Source: Roseivirga sp. (GTDB lineage: Bacteria; Bacteroidota; Bacteroidia; Cytophagales; Cyclobacteriaceae). Taken from it: DNA of 64,000 nt. Location of the stretch: positions 1,272,001-1,336,000 of the forward strand of contig JAGYIY010000001.1 of assembly GCA_018402485.1 (NCBI GenBank), read 5' to 3'. This document shows, one piece after another, positions 15,763 through 26,155 of the stretch (its first letter is position 1; each line of letters opens with the position of its first letter). The notes beneath the pieces were generated by a model that did not search any database, had not been told where the DNA came from, and worked only from the letters and a program-made list of their open reading frames with translations. Position numbers and translations under genes: made by a program.

Positions 15763-17550
15763 ATGGAGCGAATAAGAAATTTCTGCATCATTGCACACAT
15801 CGACCACGGGAAAAGTACCCTGGCCGATCGATTGCTGCAATTTACAGGTACGGTGGCCGATCGAGACATGCAAGAGCAATTGCTAGACAATATGGATTTG
15901 GAGCGTGAGCGTGGCATTACTATCAAGTCACATGCCATTCAAATGAATTATCAGTACAAAGGTGAAACCTACGTGCTGAACCTTATCGATACTCCGGGCC
16001 ACGTAGATTTTTCCTACGAAGTGTCAAGGTCGATTGCTGCCTGCGAGGGTGCCTTGCTCATTGTAGATGCCTCTCAAGGGGTTGAGGCACAGACCATCTC
16101 CAATTTGTACCTTGCCTTGGAGCATGATTTGGAAATCATTCCTGTGCTGAATAAAATAGATTTGCCCGGAGCTATGCCAGAGGAAATGACAGATCAGGTC
16201 GTAGAACTATTAGGCTGTGCCCCAGAAGATGTAATTATGGCTAGTGGAAAAGAGGGCCTGGGCATTGATAAAATATTAGAGGCCATTGTTGAGAAGGTAC
16301 CTGCTCCGAAAGGCGATACTGAAGAACCGTTGCAGGCCATGATTTTTGATTCTGTTTTTAATTCCTTTCGGGGCATAGAAGTTATTTTTAGGGTGTTCAA
16401 TGGTACCATTAAAAAAGGCGATAAGGTGAAATTCGTCAACACCGGCAGATCCTATGATGCAGACGAAATTGGCGTATTGCGGCTCAAACAAGACCCTCAA
16501 ACGGAAATCAAAGCAGGGAATGTAGGCTATCTGATTTCTGGAATCAAGGAAGCAAAAGAAGTTAAAGTAGGAGATACCATAACCCATGTTCACCGACCCA
16601 CTACCCGGATGGTGAAAGGTTTTGAAGATGTAAAACCGATGGTTTTTGCCGGCATTTACCCTGTAGAAACTTCCGATTTTGAAGAACTAAGAACAGCCAT
16701 GGAAAAGCTGCAGCTCAACGATGCCTCGTTGGTTTGGGAGCCAGAAACGTCTGCCGCCCTAGGCTTTGGATTTCGCTGTGGGTTTTTGGGTATGTTACAC
16801 CTAGAGATAGTACAAGAGCGGCTCGAACGCGAATTCGACATGACCGTCATTACCACTGTACCTTCGGTGCAGTTTCATGTCATTATGAATGACGGTAGCT
16901 TGAATAAAATCAATGCCCCTTCAGAAATGCCTGAATTGAATTTGATGTCTCATATGGAAGAGCCTTTTATCAGGACACAAATCATTTCCAAATCTGAGTA
17001 CATTGGCCCTATCATAAGCCTGTGCATCGATAAAAGAGGAGAGATCAAAAATCAAGTTTACCTTACCTCAGACAGAGTAGAGCTAACATTCGAAATGCCT
17101 CTGGCTGAAATTGTTTTCGACTTTTTTGACAAACTCAAAACCATTTCTCGAGGCTATGCCTCTCTCGACTACGAGTTGATTGGTTTTAGACAATCAAACT
17201 TGGTGAAGCTGGATATTCAGCTGAATGGTGACAAAGTTGATGCACTTTCGGCTATTGTTCACCGCGATAAAGCCTATGAATGGGGCAAGAGACTGTGCGA
17301 AAAATTGAGAGAATTGCTGCCACGACAAATGTTTGAGATAGCCATTCAAGCATCGGTTGGGACCAAAATCATAGCAAGAGAAACGGTAAAAGCCTTAAGA
17401 AAAAACGTTTTGGCCAAATGTTATGGAGGTGATATTTCTCGAAAAAGAAAACTTTTAGAGAAACAGAAGAAAGGAAAAAAACGCATGCGACAAGTAGGGA
17501 ATGTGGAAATTCCCCAAGAGGCTTTTATGGCGGTATTAAAATTAGATTAG
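15763..17550 (+). CDS. lepA: elongation factor 4 (LepA), ribosome back-translocase GTPase
   Basis: A 595-residue translational GTPase that acts on ribosomes under stress and in 30S maturation. Visible G motifs are AHIDHGKST (G1), the switch [15 protein letters not shown] (G3) and NKIDLPGA (G4). Domains II, III and V follow, then the LepA-specific C-terminal domain with a basic tail ([20 protein letters not shown]). The start is set by the Shine-Dalgarno sequence and the conserved [16 protein letters not shown] opening. Length is normal for the family. Confidence 0.97.
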   Translation: MERIRNFCIIAHIDHGKSTLADRLLQFTGTVADRDMQEQLLDNMDLERERGITIKSHAIQMNYQYKGETYVLNLIDTPGHVDFSYEVSRSIAACEGALLIVDASQGVEAQTISNLYLALEHDLEIIPVLNKIDLPGAMPEEMTDQVVELLGCAPEDVIMASGKEGLGIDKILEAIVEKVPAPKGDTEEPLQAMIFDSVFNSFRGIEVIFRVFNGTIKKGDKVKFVNTGRSYDADEIGVLRLKQDPQTEIKAGNVGYLISGIKEAKEVKVGDTITHVHRPTTRMVKGFEDVKPMVFAGIYPVETSDFEELRTAMEKLQLNDASLVWEPETSAALGFGFRCGFLGMLHLEIVQERLEREFDMTVITTVPSVQFHVIMNDGSLNKINAPSEMPELNLMSHMEEPFIRTQIISKSEYIGPIISLCIDKRGEIKNQVYLTSDRVELTFEMPLAEIVFDFFDKLKTISRGYASLDYELIGFRQSNLVKLDIQLNGDKVDALSAIVHRDKAYEWGKRLCEKLRELLPRQMFEIAIQASVGTKIIARETVKALRKNVLAKCYGGDISRKRKLLEKQKKGKKRMRQVGNVEIPQEAFMAVLKLD

Positions 17551-17613
17551 GGATTGTGGAATGATGTTGAGGTGATAGGCACGCCAACATAAAAAGGGTA
17601 TCACTCCAATTCT

Positions 17614-17621
17614 TAATTTTG
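17614..17621 (+). promoter_or_regulatory. -7 element upstream of folD with ~200-nt leader
   Basis: TAATTTTG matches TAnnTTTG. It lies between two inverted-repeat arms, AAAAAGGGT (17591-17599) and ACCCTTTTTT (17652-17661). If used, folD mRNA would have a leader near 200 nt. I see no known riboswitch in it. Confidence 0.35.
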
Positions 17622-17824
17622 TGCTTGGGGTTCTTTATGAAATAACGGCACACCCTTTTTTGATGCTAGTAAAATGAGCTGAAAGCTTAAGACGCTTAAA
17701 GACGATTGGAACAGTTCATCGAACGTTACAAGTTAAAACAAGGCGGTATAAAATTGTGAAAGAAATAAACGGAGATTCCCATTTTGAACAGCGTATGAGG
17801 GAATGAGCGCTAAAACCAAGTACA

Positions 17825-18700
17825 ATGAAACTACTAGACGGAAAAACTACAGCACAAGCCATTAAGGATGAATTGGCAGAGAAAGTAAAAGAAATCAAGG
17901 CGCTTGGGGGTAAGACACCTCATTTGGCAGCCGTTTTAGTAGGAGAAGACGGGGCGAGTAAAACGTATGTGAATGCCAAGGTAAAGGCTTGCGAGCAAAT
18001 TGGCTTTGGTTCTACACTCATTCATTTGCCTGAAGATACGTCTGAGCAAAAACTTTTAAATACGGTATCTGAACTCAATGACAATCCTAACATTGACGGC
18101 TTTATCGTACAAGTGCCTTTGCCCCCACAAATTGACGAGCATAAAATAGTGGAGGCGATTCTGCCCCACAAAGATGTTGACGGTTTTCACCCAGCCAACT
18201 TGGGGAAAATGCTGCTCGATTTGCCTACTTTGTTGCCAGCTACCCCAAAAGGGATGATGTTATTGTTGGAAAGAAACGGTATTGAAACCTCCGGAAAGCA
18301 TTGTGTTGTGATAGGAAGAAGCCATACAGTAGGCACGCCTATGAGTGTATTAATGTCGCGCAATGCTAAGCCGGGCAATGCAACGGTAACACTTTGCCAT
18401 AGTCGAACCAAAAATTTAGAATCCATTACACGGCAAGCAGATATTTTGATTGTGGCCATCGGTAAGGAAGGGTTTGTTACGGAGTCTATGGTGAAAGAAG
18501 GCGCTGTGGTCATCGATGTGGGTATCCACCGTGTGCCCAGCGATACGACCAAATCTGGCTTTAAGTTGAAGGGCGATGTGCGCTTTGATGAAGTAGCACC
18601 TCATTGTAGTTACATTACGCCTGTACCAGGAGGTGTTGGCCCTATGACCATCGCTTCTTTGTTATGGAATACGTATTTGACCAGCCAAAAGCTAGTATAA
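17825..18700 (+). CDS. folD: bifunctional methylenetetrahydrofolate dehydrogenase / methenyltetrahydrofolate cyclohydrolase
   Basis: A 291-residue cytoplasmic enzyme that interconverts methylene-, methenyl- and 10-formyl-tetrahydrofolate with NADP(H). Signatures are the [14 protein letters not shown] helix with the catalytic Lys, [12 protein letters not shown], the GRSHTVGTP cofactor loop, and the C-terminal [16 protein letters not shown]. Length is normal. It is followed by queE on the same strand after 54 nt containing the palindrome GGGAATATTCCC (18709-18720). With fau at the right end of the window it contributes to one-carbon metabolism, though they are unlinked. Confidence 0.96.
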   Translation: MKLLDGKTTAQAIKDELAEKVKEIKALGGKTPHLAAVLVGEDGASKTYVNAKVKACEQIGFGSTLIHLPEDTSEQKLLNTVSELNDNPNIDGFIVQVPLPPQIDEHKIVEAILPHKDVDGFHPANLGKMLLDLPTLLPATPKGMMLLLERNGIETSGKHCVVIGRSHTVGTPMSVLMSRNAKPGNATVTLCHSRTKNLESITRQADILIVAIGKEGFVTESMVKEGAVVIDVGIHRVPSDTTKSGFKLKGDVRFDEVAPHCSYITPVPGGVGPMTIASLLWNTYLTSQKLV

Positions 18701-18754
18701 CTGAAACAGGGAATATTCCCGGAACCAAGCAGTTTCAACACCTGCTTTAAAAAA

Positions 18755-19369
18755 TTGAAGATGAAAGAAAATGTCCAGCAGCTTCCCATCATGGAGGCTT
18801 TTTACACCATTCAAGGAGAAGGGTACTTTACAGGGAATCCTGCCTATTTTATCAGAACCGGAGGTTGCGATGTCGGCTGTGTTTGGTGTGATGTTAAAGA
18901 AAGTTGGTCAGACCAATGGCCCACGCTTACAGTGGACCAGTTGGTTGCGCAGACCTTGGCTGCTGAAACCCGTTTGGTGGTCATTACCGGTGGAGAGCCC
19001 TTGATGTATGACATGCGGCCTTTAACTAGTGCTTTGCGGAAGGAAGGTTTACAAACACATGTGGAAACTTCAGGGGCACATCCGCTTACAGGAGAATGGG
19101 ATTGGCTTTGTTTTTCCCCAAAAAAATTCATGAAGCCTCGTGAGGCGTATTATCAGGCAGCCGATGAATTGAAAATAGTCATCTATCACAAAAGCGATTT
19201 TGCTTGGGCTGAAGAGCATGCCGAAAAAGTAAGGCCGGAATGTTTACTTTACTTGCAACCTGAATGGGAAAAGTCAGAAAAAATACTTCCTGAGCTAATT
19301 GAATACGTAAAACACAATCCTCGTTGGAGAATTTCGCTGCAAACGCATAAATTTATGAAAATTCCTTAA
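18755..19369 (+). CDS. queE: 7-carboxy-7-deazaguanine synthase (radical SAM)
   Basis: A 204-residue radical SAM enzyme that contracts 6-carboxy-tetrahydropterin to 7-carboxy-7-deazaguanine in the queuosine pathway. The cluster-binding CX3CX2C is Cys38, Cys42 and Cys45, preceded by FYTIQGEGYFTGNPAYFIRTGGC, the typical QueE opening. VITGGEPLM is the SAM-binding GGE motif, and LCFSPKKF is in the middle. The C-terminus RISLQTHKFMKIP is characteristic. The next gene starts directly after its stop. The ATG at 18761 is an equally possible start. Confidence 0.92.
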   Translation: MKMKENVQQLPIMEAFYTIQGEGYFTGNPAYFIRTGGCDVGCVWCDVKESWSDQWPTLTVDQLVAQTLAAETRLVVITGGEPLMYDMRPLTSALRKEGLQTHVETSGAHPLTGEWDWLCFSPKKFMKPREAYYQAADELKIVIYHKSDFAWAEEHAEKVRPECLLYLQPEWEKSEKILPELIEYVKHNPRWRISLQTHKFMKIP

Positions 19370-21235
19370 ATGGTTCGCTTCATTTATTTCTTGGTACTGC
19401 TCCTTATGACCCTCCCTTTTTACGGGCAGGAACGAGCGTACCATACGCGAAAGAAAAAGGCCATAGCTTTTTATGAAGAGGCACAGCAGGGGTTTGCAAG
19501 GGGAGATTTGAACCGCACACAAAACTTACTCAGACAAGCCTTGGGCAAAGATGATTCATTCGATGAGGCCATTGTTTTACTGCATCAGGTTTTACTCCGT
19601 TCCAATCAACCTGAAGCGGCAGCAGAGTGGATTGCCTTGAAAGAAACGGAACTGACTTCTGCTTTCGCGAATCAGCTTAAAATTGACCAGAGTTATTATC
19701 ATTTCAGTGATGGGGCATATGCGGAAGCTCAAAACTGGATGGGCCAGGTGGCGCTCGATGGCTTAAAAGATGATGAAATGGCTGGAGTGAAGCACCTCAA
19801 GGCCAATATTGACTTCTCTTTGAAGCAAGTACAGCAAAGTCGAGAGATCCATTTCGAAACCTTACCGGAACCATTGAATATGTGGACACAGCAATATTTC
19901 CCCTCTGTTTTTGGCGATGACCATCTGGTGTTTACGGTACGCGATAGGACCGGGCGAGGTGATGAAGACCTTTTCATAAGTTGGAAAAAGGAGGTTGGCT
20001 GGAGCGAACCTGCCAGTATTTCAGACAAAATCAATTCTCAACAGAATGAAGGAACGGCATCCATCTCTGCGGATGGAAAAACCATAGTCTTCACCAGTTG
20101 TAACCGCCCCAACAACATGGGGAGCTGTGATTTATACATCACTTACCAAGAGCAAGGACATTGGAAAACCCCTGAATTATTGAATGAAAATGTGAATAGC
20201 ATTCATTGGGACTCACAACCTTCGTTAAGTAGTGATGGCCGAGTGTTATTCTTTGTAAGCAAGCGTCCTGGCGGTGTAGGTGGACAAGATATTTACCGTT
20301 CCGAGTGGGCTAATGGACAATGGCAGCCCGCCCAAAACTTGGGTAAACCGATCAATACACCCTTCGATGATGTTTCTCCTGTAATTCTAAACGAAAGAGC
20401 TACGCTCATTTATGCGTCAAAAGGAAACCGAAGCATGGGTGGTTTCGACCTTTTTCAAAGTGAATGGAAAGATGGTAATTGGCAAAAGCCCATCCATTTA
20501 GGTTATCCCATCAACAATGCATACGATCAGGTAGGCTATAGTATTAGTCATTCAGGCTGGGCTTATTTTAGCTCAGAACAGCCCGATGGTCGTATTTTAC
20601 TCAGCCGTTTCCGATACCCTCAAGAATTGCTTCCAGAGCCGGTAGCACCCCTAAATCCCATCTTGAGGTTCCTCAATGCCCGAACCAAAACCCCCATTAT
20701 AAAGGAGATTCTTGTAGAAGAGGGGGGAGTTGTACGAAGAGAAAATGGCCCTTTTCTTAAGTGGGAGCCTGGTAAAACAGGAGATTTCACTGTCTATGCC
20801 GATGGTTTTGAAAAGCAAAACATCACAGATATGCCAGCGGCTGGCGACACCACAGAGGTTGGATTGATGCCAGTGTCATTTGATGAATCCATCTTGCAAG
20901 AACCCATATTTTTTGGTTTCGATGATGCTGAATTATCACCCGCGGCTCAGGCCAAACTCGATCCCTTGGCACATTACATGAGGAAGCAAAACCACTTTCT
21001 TTTTGAGATTCAAGGACACACAGATGGGGTAGGGACGGATGCCTACAATGAAAAACTTTCCAGAATGCGCGCAGAAAAAGTAAAGGCCTATCTTTTGAAA
21101 AAAAATGTCTCCAAAGAAAATTTGGTTATCCGTGCTTACGGAAAATCTCGTATGTTAAGCAAAAGTTACGAAAGTTGGAGGCAGTCTGAAAACCGTAGAG
21201 TAGAAATAGTAATCAAACGATCACTCACAAAATAG
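19370..21235 (+). CDS. PorE-like OmpA family protein (TPR, PD40 propeller, CRD-like, OmpA)
   Basis: A 621-residue periplasmic/outer-membrane protein with a signal peptide ending near residue 18 (LPFYGQ). Order of parts: helical TPR-like segment (about 20-150), a beta-propeller of PD40 repeats (about 165-425; SADGKTIVFTSCN, SSDGRVLFFVSKRPGG, GGQDIYRSEW), a small carboxypeptidase-regulatory-like domain (about 428-495), and a C-terminal OmpA peptidoglycan-binding domain (about 505-621; FDDAELSP, IQGHTDGVG, SENRRVEIVIK). This order matches PorE, a type IX secretion component, but the lipoprotein Cys of PorE is missing, so it may be a paralogue. The ATG touches the queE stop. Confidence 0.8.
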   Translation: MVRFIYFLVLLLMTLPFYGQERAYHTRKKKAIAFYEEAQQGFARGDLNRTQNLLRQALGKDDSFDEAIVLLHQVLLRSNQPEAAAEWIALKETELTSAFANQLKIDQSYYHFSDGAYAEAQNWMGQVALDGLKDDEMAGVKHLKANIDFSLKQVQQSREIHFETLPEPLNMWTQQYFPSVFGDDHLVFTVRDRTGRGDEDLFISWKKEVGWSEPASISDKINSQQNEGTASISADGKTIVFTSCNRPNNMGSCDLYITYQEQGHWKTPELLNENVNSIHWDSQPSLSSDGRVLFFVSKRPGGVGGQDIYRSEWANGQWQPAQNLGKPINTPFDDVSPVILNERATLIYASKGNRSMGGFDLFQSEWKDGNWQKPIHLGYPINNAYDQVGYSISHSGWAYFSSEQPDGRILLSRFRYPQELLPEPVAPLNPILRFLNARTKTPIIKEILVEEGGVVRRENGPFLKWEPGKTGDFTVYADGFEKQNITDMPAAGDTTEVGLMPVSFDESILQEPIFFGFDDAELSPAAQAKLDPLAHYMRKQNHFLFEIQGHTDGVGTDAYNEKLSRMRAEKVKAYLLKKNVSKENLVIRAYGKSRMLSKSYESWRQSENRRVEIVIKRSLTK

Positions 21236-21545
21236 GTTATAAAGCACTTTTTAAGGCCTATTTTATAGAGTAGAAAAATAGTCAATATCAAAAATGAAGT
21301 GATGAATTGCCCTTTTAAGGCTTCAAAAATTTCATTATTTCCTAACTAGAGCTTTACCCTTATTCATCAAAACAAAATTCTTAATTTCTGTTAAAATGAG
21401 CCTTTAAACCAAAATTAAGCCTGATTTTGAAGTGGCTTGATTCAGAAATTTATTTCCGAATTATTATTAAATGATGACTTTTTGTTTTATGTTTGACCTT
21501 CACAACAAATAAATTTTTCATTAACTAAACTAAAACGAAAGCAAA
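21236..21545 (+). promoter_or_regulatory. 310-nt AT-rich region with the susC promoter
   Basis: TATGTTTG at 21488-21495 is an exact -7 element, giving a 5' UTR of about 45 nt before the ATG at 21546. The -33 position is weak (TTAT/ATTA), as expected for an activator- or sigma-dependent SusCD promoter. No regulator gene, terminator with a T-tract or small RNA is obvious in the rest. Confidence 0.5.
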
Positions 21546-24500
21546 ATGAAGAGAATTTTACTGACATGTGTTTCGTTAGCGTTGGTGTTTTTATCAACAG
21601 CTGCGATGGCACAGAACAGGACAGTCTCAGGAAAGGTAACCAGTGCCGAAGATGGCCTGCCATTGCCTAATGTAACTGTTTTGTTAAAAGGGACTACCCA
21701 GGGTACTCCTACTAATGTGGATGGCGAATTCACCTTAAGTGTTCCTAATTCTGGTGCAACTTTGGTGTTCCGTTTCCTAGGTTTTGTCACCCAAGAAGTT
21801 GAGGTAACAGAGCGTTCTGTTTACAATATTGCAATGCAGACTGACGCAACCTCGTTGGGAGATGTAATTGTAACAGGGGTGGCTACGGGTACGCCTGAGA
21901 AAAAGCTGGCTTTCTCTATTGCTAAAGTAGACGAAGAATTGATTCAGCAAGTACCTCAGTCTAACGCTGGTGGAGCCCTTCGTGGTAAAGTAGCAGGTGT
22001 AAAAGTAAGACAAAGTGGTGCGCCACTTTCTAACCCTACTTTTCAAATTCGTGGTGCAGCTCAGTTGAGAACTTCTAATGCTCCTTTGATTGTTGTAGAT
22101 GGTATTTTGATTGAAGGTGCATTAAGTGATATCAACATGCAAGATGTTGAAAACATCGAAGTATTGAAAGGTGCTTCTGGTGCATCTTTGTATGGATCTC
22201 GTGCAGCAAATGGTGTAATTGCCATTACCACAAGAAGAGGTGACAAATTAGATCAAGGTACAACCAATGTGAAGTTCAGAAATGAAGTTGGTTTTGAGAC
22301 GCTTTACAATTCTAGAGCACCTCAAAAAACCAATTCTCATCACTTTGCGACAAACGCTGACGGGTCAATTCAAACGAATCCTGATCCACTAGGTTTTCAA
22401 TTGGGTATTGATGATGCACGTCAGATTCAGGATCAACCCTTCCCTAATGGTACAGTAGATCACCTAGACCAAGGTTTCCAAGGAAATACCTTTTGGACTT
22501 CTTATCTACAAATTACTTCAAACTATGCATCAGGAAACGTAGCTGCATCTTTTGAAAATACTCTTTCTGGAGGAGTTGTTCCATTAAATGGTGGTGCAAA
22601 CCGTCAAAATCTTCGCGTGAACGTAGATCAAAACTTATCTGATCGATTGAAATTATCCGTATCTTCTCTATGGGCACGAAGATTCCGCGACCAAAACTTA
22701 AATGGTGGTTTAGGAACTCGTGGAGCTTTAAGGAATCTTTTCATGATGGATCCTTCAGCTGACTTGTTCGAGAAAAACGTAGATGGTTCTAACTATCGTT
22801 GGAATGTGAATAAGTTTGGTAATTCTGAATCTAACCCACTTTATACGTTAGATAGATTAACCAATGAGTTTGAATCGAATCGTTTCTTAGGAAATGTAAG
22901 ATTGAACTATGAGTTAGCCGAGGGCTTAAATCTAGAATATGCAGCGTCTATCGATAGATCTAATACGGAGAGTTTTGCTTTCTTACCAAAGGGTCACTTA
23001 GATTTGTCAGCAGGAGATGGTCCAACGCTAGGAAATAGATCGGATAGCTTTGGTTCACAAACGGCCATAATTTCAACAGCAACAGTTTCTTATGCCACTT
23101 CTTTCGGAGATTGGAATGTAAGGTCTAGGGCTTTTTATCAGTATGAGAACAACGAGTTCGAAAGCTGGGGATTATCTGCACGTGAGCAGCAAGCATCTGG
23201 TGTTACCAGTTTCAACAACTTTGCAATTACTAACCCTTTGTCTTCTAGTCAAGGTGAAATAACTGCAAGTAACTTTGCTGCCGCCATTGGTGGTGATTAC
23301 CAAGATAAGTACATTGCTGATATGGTAATCCGCTATGAAGGTGTGTCTTTGTTTGGTGCTGAAGAGCGTTGGCAAACCTTCTTTAGAGGTTCATTTAACT
23401 ACAGAATCTCCGAAGATGTTGAAATCCCGGGTTTTCAAGAATTATCCATTAGAGGTTCTTATGGTACTTCTGGTAACCGTCCTGGTTTCTCAGATCAGTT
23501 TGAGGCCTTTGGTGTTAGCGCTGGAAACATTTCAGCTAACGGTACCTTGGGTAACCCGAACCTAAAAAATGCGATTACTACAGAATGGGAAGTTTCATTG
23601 AGAGCTGACTTTTTAGATCGCTTCAGCATGTTAGCTTCTTACTCTGATCAAGTGAACGCAGACCAAATCTTGGTTGTACCAGTTTCTGGTGCTGCTACGG
23701 GTGGGTTTTCTTCTCAAATCGCAAATGCAGGTACTGTAGAAAGTAGCTCTTTTGAGGTTACTTTGGATTACGAAGCCATTAGAACTGAAAAAATGGGTCT
23801 TACTTTTGGATTGGTATTCGATCGCTACAGAGGAGAGATTACTGAATTCGACAGAAGAGATCAAGTAGTTGGTTTGAACATTTGGAGAGTTGGCGCACAG
23901 ATCGGTGACATTTATGGAGAGGATTTTGCAAGAACTTTAGACCAATTGTCAGTTGATGGTAATGGTTTTGTTTTGAATGATCCTTTTGCTGGAGATAGAA
24001 CAATTGATGAATATAGCATTAACTCTGACGGGTTTGTAGTTCACACCGCTTCTATTGGTACTAACCAAGAATCTGTGTTAAGACTAACCGATGATAATGG
24101 TGTTGTGCAAAACGACCTTTTATTAGGTAATGCTACTCCTGACTTTAACTTAGGTTTAAATACGAACTTCCGTTTAGGTGGCCTAAACATTTACATGTTA
24201 TGGACATACCAAAGTGGTGGTTTAGTATACAACCAGTCTAGACAGTGGATGCACAGAGATTTGATCGATGCTAGATTTGATCAAGCAGGAAAAGCTGATG
24301 GTGATAAAAAGACAACAGCTTACTATACAAGTATTTATAATGTTAACAGGTCAAACTCTTGGTTCTTGGAAGATGCAACGAACCTAAGATTAGCTGAGTT
24401 AGCTGTAAATTATAACTTTAATAAGAGTGTGTTAGATCGTATGGGATTAGGCAATGTATTCAAAGCAGCTAAGATTTCTTTTATCGGAAGAAACTTACTA

Positions 24501-24617
24501 GTAGCTTCGGATTACACAGGTTTCGATCCTGAGGTAGGTAACTTACAGCGTCCGGTAGACGACTTTGCTTATCCTTTGGTAAGAACGTTCACAGGAGCTA
24601 TCGACCTCACTTTCTAA
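21546..24617 (+). CDS. SusC/RagA family TonB-dependent transporter
   Basis: A 1023-residue outer-membrane transporter that forms a lidded complex with the SusD-like lipoprotein encoded next. A signal peptide ends near residue 23 (AMAQN). A CarboxypepD_reg-like domain (24-105; DGLPLPNVTVLLKGTTQGT, DGEFTLSVPNSG) precedes the plug, which holds QVPQSNAGGALRGKVAGVKV and the SusC signature VLKGASGASLYGSRAANGVI. The barrel runs to FTGAIDLTF with a terminal Phe. There is no nearby glycoside hydrolase, sulfatase or peptidase, so the substrate (glycan, peptide or other oligomer) is open. The pair is separated by 31 nt and co-transcribed. Confidence 0.95.
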   Translation: MKRILLTCVSLALVFLSTAAMAQNRTVSGKVTSAEDGLPLPNVTVLLKGTTQGTPTNVDGEFTLSVPNSGATLVFRFLGFVTQEVEVTERSVYNIAMQTDATSLGDVIVTGVATGTPEKKLAFSIAKVDEELIQQVPQSNAGGALRGKVAGVKVRQSGAPLSNPTFQIRGAAQLRTSNAPLIVVDGILIEGALSDINMQDVENIEVLKGASGASLYGSRAANGVIAITTRRGDKLDQGTTNVKFRNEVGFETLYNSRAPQKTNSHHFATNADGSIQTNPDPLGFQLGIDDARQIQDQPFPNGTVDHLDQGFQGNTFWTSYLQITSNYASGNVAASFENTLSGGVVPLNGGANRQNLRVNVDQNLSDRLKLSVSSLWARRFRDQNLNGGLGTRGALRNLFMMDPSADLFEKNVDGSNYRWNVNKFGNSESNPLYTLDRLTNEFESNRFLGNVRLNYELAEGLNLEYAASIDRSNTESFAFLPKGHLDLSAGDGPTLGNRSDSFGSQTAIISTATVSYATSFGDWNVRSRAFYQYENNEFESWGLSAREQQASGVTSFNNFAITNPLSSSQGEITASNFAAAIGGDYQDKYIADMVIRYEGVSLFGAEERWQTFFRGSFNYRISEDVEIPGFQELSIRGSYGTSGNRPGFSDQFEAFGVSAGNISANGTLGNPNLKNAITTEWEVSLRADFLDRFSMLASYSDQVNADQILVVPVSGAATGGFSSQIANAGTVESSSFEVTLDYEAIRTEKMGLTFGLVFDRYRGEITEFDRRDQVVGLNIWRVGAQIGDIYGEDFARTLDQLSVDGNGFVLNDPFAGDRTIDEYSINSDGFVVHTASIGTNQESVLRLTDDNGVVQNDLLLGNATPDFNLGLNTNFRLGGLNIYMLWTYQSGGLVYNQSRQWMHRDLIDARFDQAGKADGDKKTTAYYTSIYNVNRSNSWFLEDATNLRLAELAVNYNFNKSVLDRMGLGNVFKAAKISFIGRNLLVASDYTGFDPEVGNLQRPVDDFAYPLVRTFTGAIDLTF

Positions 24618-24648
24618 ACAATTTATTTAAACAGAAAGAATAATACAT

Positions 24649-26136
24649 ATGAAAAACTATAAACTATTAATCATCGCTTTAGCCTTCATAGCTGTAGGGA
24701 TGGGGTGTCAAGATCTCGAAGTAGAGAACTTGAACTCTCCTGATAGAAGAGCTTTGCTTGCAGAACCTTCGGAGTATCCTGCGAGTATAGAAGGTGCGTA
24801 CTCCTCAGTGTGGGGTGCAACGCAGTACAGTACCTTCCAGTTTCCAATCTCTGTCATGGCGCAAAGTTTGTCCATGTCTTGGGGTAACTGGGGTGCACAA
24901 GATTTGGGTACCATACCTCGTCAAGCTTTACAAAATAACTTGACTTACAATAACCGTGGTGTTTTTACAGGATCTTGGAATGGTATGTATTCAGCTCTAG
25001 GACCTGTCAATAACATTCTTAAAATCATTGCTGAAGATGGCGTAACAGTGCCCGACGGTGCTGGTAACGACATCACTCAGAGTGTTGTTGCGAATGGTAA
25101 ATTTGTACAGGGAATGGCATTGGGATATTTGTCTTTGATTTATAATCAGGCCTATATCGTAGATGAAGCTTCAGACATTAGCAACCTTGAATTCAGACCT
25201 TACAGTGAAGTAAATGCTGCTGCTGTTCAAAAATTGGAAGAAGCGGCTGCCTTATTTGCAGGTTCTAATTGGTCTATGACTGGTTTTCCAGAATATAATT
25301 TTGTTGGCAACGACGCTGCAAAAGTTGCTCGTTCATTTGCTGCAAAATTTCAAGCTGTTGTGGCCAGAAATACTACTGAAGCTGCTGCTATAGATTGGGC
25401 TAATGTTCTTTCGAATGCATCTAATGGCATGGACTTTGACTTGGCACCTCTGGGTGACGGTGGTAATGTCTGGTGGCATCGTTTGTTGATCCAAGGACAA
25501 GATCCGGGATGGGCTCGTGTTTCTCAAAAAATGATCAAAATGATGAACCCTGATGCTAGTAATGCTGCGGTTCCTTATCCATGGCCTGATGGTGTGGGAA
25601 CAATTGGTGCAATTGCTAACCCTGGCGATGACCGTATCGGTACTGATATTACTTTTGCTGGTGCTTCTCCTTTTTCCTCTGCTAGAGGTTGGTATTTCTA
25701 CAGTGATTATGATTACAGTAGATATGAATCTTACAGAGCTTCATTTGCCGAACCAATGGATTATTTAACAGAAGCGGAGGTAGGTTTAATCAGAGCAGAA
25801 GCGCTTATTAGAACTGGCGGAAGCAAAACTGATGCAGCTAATTTAATCAACGTAACTCGTGTTGCACGTGGTGGTCTAGCACCATTGACTGGAGCAGAGT
25901 CCGATGATGTATTATTGAATGCAATCACTTACGAGTTGTTAGTAGAGACTTCTCATCACATGGGTGGTAACCCTTGGTTCCAGAGACGTATGAGAACTCC
26001 ATCTGGAAACACAGATGCGACAAATCTATACTATCTAGAGCCTGCTACAGCAAGACATTTACCAGTTCCTGCAGATGAGCTATCTATATTTGGTATTCCT
26101 TTCTATACTTTTGGAGGTAACCAACCAGAGCAATAG
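24649..26136 (+). CDS. SusD/RagB family nutrient-binding outer membrane lipoprotein
   Basis: A 495-residue surface lipoprotein that acts as the ligand-capturing lid on the SusC-like transporter. Lipobox VGMGC gives Cys20, followed by acidic residues (CQDLEVENLN) as in surface-exported lipoproteins. The N-terminal helices carry TPR-like features of SusD folds (SWNGMYSALGPVNNILKII; FVQGMALGYLSLIYNQAYIVDE), and the C-terminus has YLTEAEVGLIRAEALIRTGG and the terminal ATARHLPVPADELS, which is the usual RPIPxxE-type ending of SusD proteins. A terminator follows. Confidence 0.93.
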   Translation: MKNYKLLIIALAFIAVGMGCQDLEVENLNSPDRRALLAEPSEYPASIEGAYSSVWGATQYSTFQFPISVMAQSLSMSWGNWGAQDLGTIPRQALQNNLTYNNRGVFTGSWNGMYSALGPVNNILKIIAEDGVTVPDGAGNDITQSVVANGKFVQGMALGYLSLIYNQAYIVDEASDISNLEFRPYSEVNAAAVQKLEEAAALFAGSNWSMTGFPEYNFVGNDAAKVARSFAAKFQAVVARNTTEAAAIDWANVLSNASNGMDFDLAPLGDGGNVWWHRLLIQGQDPGWARVSQKMIKMMNPDASNAAVPYPWPDGVGTIGAIANPGDDRIGTDITFAGASPFSSARGWYFYSDYDYSRYESYRASFAEPMDYLTEAEVGLIRAEALIRTGGSKTDAANLINVTRVARGGLAPLTGAESDDVLLNAITYELLVETSHHMGGNPWFQRRMRTPSGNTDATNLYYLEPATARHLPVPADELSIFGIPFYTFGGNQPEQ

Positions 26137-26155
26137 ACTAAATAATAAACTACTT

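Noticed and set aside
17591-17824. Riboswitch in the folD leader
   Set aside because: No known folate, SAM or purine riboswitch core is visible; only a long-range inverted repeat.
18709-18720. GGGAATATTCCC palindrome between folD and queE as a terminator
   Set aside because: No loop and no T-tract; may be chance or a weak protein site.
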